Below, in pieces: positions 59,595 to 64,000 of a stretch of DNA of 64,000 bases; position 1 is the stretch's first letter, and every line of letters starts with the position of its first letter. Below the pieces are notes generated by a model. The model was not told the origin of the DNA, searched no databases, and saw nothing but the letters and a program-made list of their open reading frames with translations. This DNA is from Lachnospiraceae bacterium (lineage in GTDB: Bacteria > Bacillota > Clostridia > Lachnospirales > Lachnospiraceae), in the NCBI GenBank assembly GCA_017436305.1, contig JAFSDJ010000087.1, positions 1-64,000 of the forward strand. The letters run 5' to 3'. The position numbers and the translations under genes were made by a program.

Positions 59595-59732
59595 GCACCT
59601 CCTTCCTTTTGGGAGTGGTGCTGCAAAGCACAAATAAAAATGTTATTCCTTAGCAAATTCCTTTCAAATATAAAGCCCTAAAGTGGTTGTCAAAATGCTA
59701 CATCAAAAAATTCTATTTATGGAGGAAAAACA

Positions 59733-59957
59733 ATGAGAAAAAAATCAGTAGAAGAAATAAAGGAGCTGTGTGCACCAGTAATCAATTATTTAAGAGATAA
59801 TTACGACCCATATACTGAAATCTCAATCACTAATGATGGAATAAGAGTAAAACAAACAATCTTAGGAATACCCGATGACAGGGCGGGTAATCAAGAAAAA
59901 TTAACCGCCCATGCATCATTAGACAAGATTATAAGGATGAATTTTATCCAATCGTGA
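59733..59957 (+). CDS. Small hypothetical protein of the mobile element
   Basis: A 74-residue soluble protein ('VEEIKELCAPVINYLRDNYDPYTEISITNDGIRVKQTILGIPDD'), alpha then beta, which I do not recognise with confidence; such short proteins recur in Firmicute prophages and ICEs. GGAGG lies 8 bp before ATG 59733, so the gene is well supported. Its 3' end overlaps the convergent KTSC gene by 39 bp, so the two transcripts are antisense to each other there. Confidence 0.65.
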   Translation: MRKKSVEEIKELCAPVINYLRDNYDPYTEISITNDGIRVKQTILGIPDDRAGNQEKLTAHASLDKIIRMNFIQS

Positions 59958-60128
59958 AAGTGCAGAACCAAGTGACGGGGAATTTAAAAAGGACTGATAT
60001 TCAGATTGACTTACATTGTAATACTGATATACAGCGCCATTATGAAATTCTACTTCCAGTGTGTTATTTTCCCAGCCAACACTTGAAATTCTGCTGGATG
60101 ATACAGAATGTCGGATCACTGTTTTCAT
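59919..60128 (-). CDS. KTSC domain protein
   Basis: A protein of 69 residues, or 66 if it starts at GTG 60119. It consists of one KTSC domain: 'SSRISSVGWENNTLEVEFHNGAVYQYYNVSQSEYQSFLNSPSLGSALSRLDKIHPY'. The AAGGAG site abuts the ATG at 60128 but is 9 bp from the GTG, which favours the shorter form. KTSC domains occur in phage and plasmid proteins, often beside lysyl-tRNA-synthetase-like or nucleic-acid-binding domains; the role is unknown. It is transcribed against the early genes. Confidence 0.78.
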   Translation of the reverse strand: MKTVIRHSVSSSRISSVGWENNTLEVEFHNGAVYQYYNVSQSEYQSFLNSPSLGSALSRLDKIHPYNLV

Positions 60129-60225
60129 CTCCTTCCATATTTTACTCAGGCATGGCAGTGCCTTGTAATTTGATTATAGGAGATTGAGCAGTAAATGACA
60201 ATATTAAAAAGGAAAGGAGAACAAT

Positions 60226-60507
60226 ATGGCAAGAATAACAACTCATGAAGCCGCCGAAAGACTTGGGATACCGGAACAGACCATAAGGATATTAATGCAA
60301 CGTGGCCTGCTTCCAATAGGAATATGCACCAAGTTAAGCGAAGGTAGCGAAAGATATACATACATCATCATAAGTGAGCAACTGGAGAAGTGGCAGCAGA
60401 ACGGCTCACTTATAGGAAATACAGAGGAAAGGACCGGAGAAGATGCTGGCAAAGATATATGCAGTAGTAGCAATCATATGCCTCTTGGGAGCGATGGTTG
60501 CTATTGA
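60226..60507 (+). CDS. HTH (excisionase-like) DNA-binding protein
   Basis: A 93-residue protein. The first 55 residues ('ITTHEAAERLGIPEQTIRILMQRGLLPIGICTKLSEGSERYTYIIISEQLEKW') form a MerR/excisionase-type winged HTH. The tail is polar and overlaps the start of the next mini-gene in another frame. AAAGGAG lies 7 bp before the ATG. It could be the excisionase that directs the integrase, although the gene is 3 kb from it; a regulator of the early operon is equally possible. Confidence 0.75.
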   Translation: MARITTHEAAERLGIPEQTIRILMQRGLLPIGICTKLSEGSERYTYIIISEQLEKWQQNGSLIGNTEERTGEDAGKDICSSSNHMPLGSDGCY

Positions 60508-60598
60508 AAATGAACTATATTTAACCACCATAGCATTGGGGATTGCATTTTATGCTTTTGGCAGGTGGGCAGTTAGTGAAGAAGAAGGAACCGCTTAA
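60443..60598 (+). CDS. 51-residue two-helix membrane mini-protein
   Basis: A frame from ATG 60443 (GGAG 7 bp upstream) beginning MLAKIYAVVAIICLLGAMVA and ending in VSEEEGTA. It has two hydrophobic segments separated by 'IENELYL' and an acidic tail. It overlaps the end of the HTH gene by 65 bp in a different frame, typical of compressed mobile-element operons. I do not recognise the family. The next gene encodes a second membrane mini-protein that begins in the same way (MLAKI). Confidence 0.55.
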   Translation: MLAKIYAVVAIICLLGAMVAIENELYLTTIALGIAFYAFGRWAVSEEEGTA

Positions 60599-60623
60599 AA
60601 GTGGTTGGAAAGGACAAGCTGAA

Positions 60624-60755
60624 ATGTTAGCAAAAATAGGATTTTTATTATTCCTCATCGGAGCAGGTGCATTTGATTCTAACCAGCTCATTGGAGGAGC
60701 GATGGCCTTTGGAGGCTTAGGTATTATTGCACTGGAAGAGAAAAGGGGGATGTAG
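60624..60755 (+). CDS. 43-residue membrane mini-protein
   Basis: A frame from ATG 60624 (AAAGGA 9 bp upstream), beginning MLAKIGFLLFLIGAGAF and ending in EEKRGM, with two Gly-rich hydrophobic segments. An upstream in-frame ATG exists at 60543, but it lacks a ribosome site and would overlap the preceding gene. Function unknown. It is co-directional with its neighbours and lies 5 bp before the repeat-protein gene. Confidence 0.55.
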   Translation: MLAKIGFLLFLIGAGAFDSNQLIGGAMAFGGLGIIALEEKRGM

Positions 60756-60760
60756 AAATA

Positions 60761-61798
60761 ATGAGCAAGACAATAAACTATGAAAATTTAACAGAAATAA
60801 CCGTAAAAACGCAGAACGAACTGGACCAGATACCGGATGACTTCAAAGGTAGAATATACATTGAGTTCGGTACATATTTTATCCCTGCAGTTGTAAAAAA
60901 CAAATATCATCGCTCCGTAGTAGCTCTGGGAAACAGCTCCGTAGAAGCTCGGGGAAACAGCTCCGTAGAAGCTCTGGGAAACAGCTCCGTAGTAGCTCGG
61001 GAAAACAGCTCCGTAGTAGCTCGGGGAAACAGCTCCGTAGTAGCTCGGGAAAACAGCTCCGTAGTAGCTCTGGGAAACAGCTCCGTAGTAGCTCGGGAAA
61101 ACAGCTCCGTAGAAGCTCGGGGAAACAGCTCCGTAGAAGCTCGGGGAAACAGCTCCGTAGAAGCTCGGGGAAACAGCTCCGTAGAAGCTCGGGGAAACAG
61201 CTCCGTAGAAGCTCGGGGAAACAGCTCCGTAGTAGCTTGGGGAAACAGCTCCGTAGTAGCTTGGGAAAAAAGCTCCGTAACAGGGCAAGGCAACGTGCAG
61301 ATAGTAGACAACCTGAGAGGTGGAAGAATTGAAATAACTGGAAACGCAAGGGTTGTTTGCAATCCAAAAACCGCTATGGAATATTTGGATTTCTACGGAT
61401 TAAAACATGACAAGAAGAAGTGTATTCTTTATAAAGCTGTGAGGAAGTTATGCGATGGAAGACTCGTATCGGATAGAGATAGCAGTTTTGAATACGTGAT
61501 AGGAACTAAAATAGCATGCGAAAAAGAGTTGAATACAGATACATACGAGGATTGCGGAAGCGGGATTCATCTTGCACATTTAGATTGGTGTTTAAATTAT
61601 GGGGCAGAATGGAGAAATCTCTGCATATTGGAATGTGAAGCCGACATTGAAAATATTATCGTTCCTGTTCCCGGATGTGGAAAAGTAAGAACAGATAAAG
61701 TAAAGGTTATCCGGGAAGTTCCTCTTTCAGAATGTGGTCTTTATGGAACAATCTTAGAAAAGAGACGTAAGCAAAAGGAGGACAGGAATGAACAATAA
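60761..61798 (+). CDS. Repeat (beta-solenoid-like) protein with a DUF7666-like C-terminal domain
   Basis: A 345-residue protein. Residues 1-50 are a leader ('LTEITVKTQNELDQIPDDFKGRIYIEFG'); residues about 51-177 are some fifteen 8-residue repeats of the type NSSVEARG/NSSVVARE; 178-200 continue a beta-helix-like rhythm ('NVQIVDNLRGGRIEITGNARVV'). The C-terminal 140 residues ('LYKAVRKLCDGRLVSDRDSSFEYVIGTKI...CGSGIHLAHLDWCLNYG') resemble the DUF7666 domain. The repeats should stack as a small parallel beta-solenoid. Proteins like this are common in Firmicute phages, with unknown role. AGGGGG lies upstream of the start. Confidence 0.75.
   Translation: MSKTINYENLTEITVKTQNELDQIPDDFKGRIYIEFGTYFIPAVVKNKYHRSVVALGNSSVEARGNSSVEALGNSSVVARENSSVVARGNSSVVARENSSVVALGNSSVVARENSSVEARGNSSVEARGNSSVEARGNSSVEARGNSSVEARGNSSVVAWGNSSVVAWEKSSVTGQGNVQIVDNLRGGRIEITGNARVVCNPKTAMEYLDFYGLKHDKKKCILYKAVRKLCDGRLVSDRDSSFEYVIGTKIACEKELNTDTYEDCGSGIHLAHLDWCLNYGAEWRNLCILECEADIENIIVPVPGCGKVRTDKVKVIREVPLSECGLYGTILEKRRKQKEDRNEQ
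60911..61280 (+). repeat. 24-bp tandem repeat array, about 15 units
   Basis: Units of the type AACAGCTCCGTAGTAGCTCG plus GGGA encode NSSVxAxx. They vary almost only at two codons (GTA/GAA at position 5; CGG/CTG/TGG at 7) and at the GGA/GAA step. The near identity at the DNA level, silent sites included, points to recent expansion or homogenisation. No spacers are present, so it is not CRISPR. Confidence 0.95.
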
Positions 61799-61955
61799 GA
61801 AAGCAATCCGGCAAAAGAAGCCGACCAGGGAGCAGAAAAAAATTATTGTGGCAGCAGGCTTAGACTGGCACACATGGAACGTTACCGGAGAGGACAATAT
61901 TTCTTTGGATTTAATCAGTAAAAAATCCAACAGAAGAAGGTCGGTACTCAAATGA
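61788..61955 (+). CDS. DUF6906-type small protein
   Basis: A 55-residue protein from ATG 61788 with AAAGGAGG 7-8 bp upstream. It has the small-protein pattern 'KKPTREQKKIIVAAGLDWHTWNV', which I associate with the DUF6906 family of Firmicute prophages and ICEs, and a basic tail. It overlaps the repeat-protein gene by 11 bp and the next gene by 4 bp (ATGA), so the three are one coupled operon. Function unknown. Confidence 0.7.
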   Translation: MNNKKAIRQKKPTREQKKIIVAAGLDWHTWNVTGEDNISLDLISKKSNRRRSVLK

Positions 61956-62140
61956 GGAACAAGCTACAGGAAGCATGGGAAAATGCCCACAGTCTGGAGA
62001 GCAGGGATAAGGAGGAAGACAGATATGAGGATTTGAATTACATAGGCGCAATTACAACTAAATACAAAACATACCACTTTTATCAGGGAGAGGAGACAGG
62101 AAATTACTGGTATACAAGTGGAGATAAAAAAAGGACTTAG
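61952..62140 (+). CDS. Small hypothetical protein
   Basis: A 62-residue acidic protein ('LQEAWENAHSLESRDKEEDRYEDLNYIGAITTKYKTYHFYQGEETGNYW'), helical then beta, coupled to the preceding gene by an ATGA overlap. No family recognised. Its stop region is overlapped by a convergent minus-strand small RNA candidate. Confidence 0.6.
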   Translation: MRNKLQEAWENAHSLESRDKEEDRYEDLNYIGAITTKYKTYHFYQGEETGNYWYTSGDKKRT

Positions 62141-62188
62141 CAAAATAATCTGCTAAGTCCAACTGACATTGCATGCCATAAATAACCT
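62126..62188 (-). ncRNA. Candidate minus-strand small RNA
   Basis: On the minus strand, TTGCTT (62218-62223), a 17-bp spacer and extended -10 TGC-TATACT (62195-62200) precede a perfect 10-bp hairpin (62133-62142 with 62151-62160) and a seven-U tract (62126-62132). The predicted RNA is about 63 nt, has no meaningful protein frame, and is antisense to the last 15 bases of the plus-strand gene that ends at 62140. Confidence 0.55.
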
Positions 62189-62225
62189 AAGACAAGTATA
62201 GCATGCAGTGTTCAGGAAAGCAAGA

Positions 62226-62252
62226 AAAAACGGTAATTTAAGGACCGTTTTT
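62226..62252. terminator. Bidirectional terminator between early modules
   Basis: AAAAACGGT (62226-62234) pairs with ACCGTTTTT (62244-62252); A- and T-tracts on both sides. It separates the mini-gene operon from the replication genes. Confidence 0.8.
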
Positions 62253-62292
62253 GACTTGATATAGAATATTAACTTTAGAACAGGAGAAGGAC

Positions 62293-63030
62293 ATGCCATA
62301 CATACAATACGAGTACATTTGTGGTGACACCATAGAGGTAGAGAAAAAACATACCGGGAGATATGGAGCACCAGGACAGAAAAGGCAGAAAAGACAGAGA
62401 GCGACCCCGGAAGAGATAGTAAGACAGAATGAAAGAAACGCGATCAAAAAACTCCGGCGGAAGATTAACTGCAATTATAAACAAAATGATTTCCATCTGG
62501 TACTCACCTACAGAAAAGAAATCAGACCGGAACCGGAAGAGGCAAGGAAGCAGATTTCACAATTTCTAAAAAAGCTAAGAGCAATTTATAAGAAGCAGGA
62601 TGGATTACTAAAATATATATTAACCACAGAATACAAAAACAAAGCAATTCACCATCACCTTATCATCAACAATTTGGAAAACTTTAATGTTCCGGCAGCA
62701 GTACGGAGCCTTTGGGAACATGGACGCCCTAAATTTGTATTACTGGATGATACAGGAGATTATGAAAAGCTGGCCGAGTATTTCGTGAAAGAAACCGGAC
62801 AAAGCTTCCGGGAACCGGATAACCCGAACAAAACAAGGTATACCTGCTCCCGGAATTTAAAAGAGCCGGAAGTCAGAAAAAAGACCATAAAAGCAAAAAG
62901 CTGGAAAGAAGACCCGAAACCAAAGAAAGGCTGGTACATAGCCAAAGAAACACTGGTTGAGGGTATCAATCCGGTCACAGGGTACCGTTATCAGTATTAC
63001 ACAATGCGGAAGATAAAAAGGAGGAAGTAA
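62293..63030 (+). CDS. HUH-type replication initiator-like protein (REP ORF2/G2P-like)
   Basis: A 245-residue protein with the three motifs of rolling-circle initiators in order: motif I 'FHLVLTYRKE' (about residue 74), motif II HUH in 'AIHHHLIINN' (about 116-125), and a motif III Tyr in 'YEKLAEYFVKETGQ' (about 162). The N- and C-terminal arms are very basic. It resembles the REP_ORF2/G2P group found in Firmicute prophages and ICEs and would nick DNA at an origin through a tyrosine-5'-phosphate link. GGAGAAGG precedes ATG 62293. No origin stem-loop was found nearby. Confidence 0.78.
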   Translation: MPYIQYEYICGDTIEVEKKHTGRYGAPGQKRQKRQRATPEEIVRQNERNAIKKLRRKINCNYKQNDFHLVLTYRKEIRPEPEEARKQISQFLKKLRAIYKKQDGLLKYILTTEYKNKAIHHHLIINNLENFNVPAAVRSLWEHGRPKFVLLDDTGDYEKLAEYFVKETGQSFREPDNPNKTRYTCSRNLKEPEVRKKTIKAKSWKEDPKPKKGWYIAKETLVEGINPVTGYRYQYYTMRKIKRRK

Positions 63031-63032
63031 AG

Positions 63033-63470
63033 GTGCATGTAGATTTGTATGTAGAAACCTCCATTCGTGGACCAAGAAGACAGAACGGAACCTTCGGCTA
63101 TATTCTGGTCTATATCACAAAAAGTGGAGAAGAAGCTACTCTTTGTGATTTTGTAAATAAAAAGGACGTTACTCCACATGAAATAGAGCTGGAAGCCATA
63201 ATAAAGGCACTAGGACGGTTAAATAAAAAATGTGATGTATCTGTAATAGCCGGAAACCCATACGTGGCAGACATGACAAGTAATTTACAGAAGTGGAAGG
63301 GAAACGGATGGATAACAGCTAAAGGAGAGGACATAAAAAACAAGGAACTCTGGCAGCAGTTAGAAGAATTATTAGAAAAACACCAAGTAACGTTTGGTGG
63401 AGACGATACCGGCTATCAAAAATGGCTGATAAACGAAGTGAAAAGGAAGGGAGAACAACAACATGTTTGA
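63033..63470 (+). CDS. RNase H-like protein, catalytic site degenerate
   Basis: A 145-residue protein that aligns well by eye with bacterial RNase HI: 'YVETSIRGPRRQNGTFGYILVY' against FTDGS...GGYGAIL, 'EIELEAIIKAL' against MELMAAIVAL, and 'SVIAGNPYVADMTSNLQKWKGNGWITAKGEDIKNKELWQQLEELLEKHQVTF' against the DSQYV...W..LD block. The first Asp is Glu and the Asp of DSQYV is replaced (AGNPYV), while the central Glu is kept. Activity is therefore doubtful. GTG 63033 follows AGGAGG. It sits between the replication protein and the PcfK-like gene. Confidence 0.72.
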   Translation: MHVDLYVETSIRGPRRQNGTFGYILVYITKSGEEATLCDFVNKKDVTPHEIELEAIIKALGRLNKKCDVSVIAGNPYVADMTSNLQKWKGNGWITAKGEDIKNKELWQQLEELLEKHQVTFGGDDTGYQKWLINEVKRKGEQQHV

Positions 63471-63954
63471 TAAATTTGGAGAATTTAACTCAGCAGAGGA
63501 ACTGAATAAAGCAGCAGAAGGACTAAAAGAGGAAGGAGATACAAAAAGTCTTTTAGAACTGGCAAAAGAAAACGGAATTGATGAAGAAGATGCACAGGAT
63601 TACATAGATGACTGTGTAGAAGAGTTATGTAATACAAAAATGGCAGCACTTGGAAAATTGAAGGTGGAAAATCAGGAACTGAAGCTTAAAGGCATCATGG
63701 AAGACTGGATTTCTTATATTGAGAATCAGATTGCAGAGAATGAAGCAGTTGCGGCAGCAGTCCGTAAAAAAGGAAAAAGTCTGGAAGGCTGCATAGCGGA
63801 GCTGTTAAAGTGGTCCTTTAAAAACCAGAAGCCGGTACCGCAAAAAGTAATGAAGGCAGCAGGAGTATCAGCAAATAAGTGTACTTTAGGTATTCCGGGA
63901 ATGGGACAGGCAAAGAAAATAATTAAAGAGTACTATCTCGGAAAGCAGGTGTAG
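63463..63954 (+). CDS. PcfK-like protein, AcrIIA9-family candidate
   Basis: A 163-residue acidic helical protein ('FGEFNSAEELNKAAEGLKEEGDTKSLLELAKENGIDEEDAQDYIDDCVEEL'). The C-terminal half ('KLKGIMEDWISYIENQIAENEAVAAAVRKKGKSLEGCIAELLKWSFKNQKPVPQKVMKAAGVSANKCTLGIPGMGQAKKIIKEYYLG') matches from memory the PcfK-like family, whose members in gut Firmicutes are annotated as Cas9 inhibitors of the AcrIIA9 family. The match is by recall only. It overlaps the RNase H-like gene by 8 bp and is followed by the start of another gene. Confidence 0.65.
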   Translation: MFDKFGEFNSAEELNKAAEGLKEEGDTKSLLELAKENGIDEEDAQDYIDDCVEELCNTKMAALGKLKVENQELKLKGIMEDWISYIENQIAENEAVAAAVRKKGKSLEGCIAELLKWSFKNQKPVPQKVMKAAGVSANKCTLGIPGMGQAKKIIKEYYLGKQV

Positions 63955-63955
63955 T

Positions 63956-64000
63956 ATGAGAAAAATGCAATTTGCGCCAAAGAACAGTATGCCAATATAT
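63956..64000 (+). CDS. Partial gene at the window end
   Basis: ATG 63956 opens a frame of 15 codons (MRKMQFAPKNSMPIY) that runs off the window, 1 bp after the preceding stop, with a weak GCAGGTG site. In related elements a PcfJ-like gene often follows the PcfK-like gene, but too little is visible to assign it. Confidence 0.45.
   Translation, partial: MRKMQFAPKNSMPIY

Noticed and set aside
59432-59653. A 73-codon plus-strand frame after the broken HTH gene.
   Set aside because: No ribosome site, and it covers the minus-strand mini-gene and its terminator, which have better signals.
60911-61280. The repeat array as a CRISPR locus.
   Set aside because: Units abut without unique spacers and are in frame with a protein; no cas gene is present.
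60788-61367. Long minus-strand open frames in all three frames across the repeat array.
   Set aside because: The 24-bp period is a multiple of three, so every frame stays open by construction. They lack ribosome sites, and the plus-strand frame continues into a recognisable domain.

Overview
The window looks like a chromosomal segment of a low-GC, spore-forming Firmicute, most likely a member of the Lachnospiraceae (gut Clostridia). The reasons are the AT-rich codon use, strong AGGAGG-type ribosome sites, an alpha/beta small acid-soluble spore protein, and a glycogen phosphorylase/MalEFG/MalQ locus of the kind common in gut clostridia. Most of the window (about 1-55.7 kb) reads as core chromosome. 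The last 8 kb is the left end of an integrated mobile element that continues past the window.

Layout. (1) 0-0.3 kb: the end of a tRNA cluster (Asp, Val, Leu), followed by possible integrase arm-type repeats. (2) 0.45-12 kb: an acyltransferase, an orphan MutS-like ATPase, an oligopeptide-transporter/PqqD-like/methyltransferase cassette, bioY, an ABC-F ATPase, a DUF1266-DUF2185 protein, a PAP2 phosphatase and a lipoprotein amidase. (3) 12-19 kb: tRNA-Arg, a CPBP protease, a GT-C-like membrane protein, a MerR regulator, cardiolipin synthase, a HAAS-domain protein and an Asn-rich mini-gene with a SigG-like promoter. (4) 19.2-22.6 kb: an RNA methyltransferase/amidase/rdgB/phosphodiesterase operon. 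(5) 22.7-27.2 kb: six tRNAs, then a DUF4178-DUF4178-DUF350-DUF350-membrane aminopropyltransferase module, then tRNA-Leu. (6) 29-38.9 kb: an alpha-glucan locus (two LacI-family regulators, phosphorylase, binding protein, two permeases, MalQ), with LacI-type operators at the promoters. (7) 39-45.4 kb: CYTH, DJ-1, GH31, SASP, and a substrate-binding protein with a fused permease-ATPase. (8) 45.6-52 kb: the tig-clpP-clpX-lon-engB protein-quality cluster, with two copies of a dispersed intergenic element. (9) 52-55.6 kb: AI-2E family protein, D-lactate dehydrogenase-like protein, truA and a VanZ-like protein.

The mobile element (55.7 kb to the end) starts with a tyrosine integrase. It then carries a type I toxin/antisense-RNA locus, a lipoprotein, a CI/Cro-type switch with its operator inside the promoter, a nonsense-interrupted HTH gene, several mini-genes (some on the opposite strand), a beta-solenoid protein with about 15 near-identical 24-bp repeats, a HUH-type replication protein, a degenerate RNase H-like protein and a PcfK-like/AcrIIA9-family candidate. 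No capsid, tail or conjugation gene is visible, so prophage and ICE cannot be told apart here.

How the parts work together: in the glucan locus, imported maltodextrins would be disproportionated by MalQ, phosphorolysed by the phosphorylase and trimmed by the GH31 enzyme. The best candidates for less-described biology are the polyamine/envelope module at 23.5-27 kb, the compact antisense and mini-gene loci of the mobile element, the repeat protein, and the dispersed intergenic element near tig/clpP and engB.
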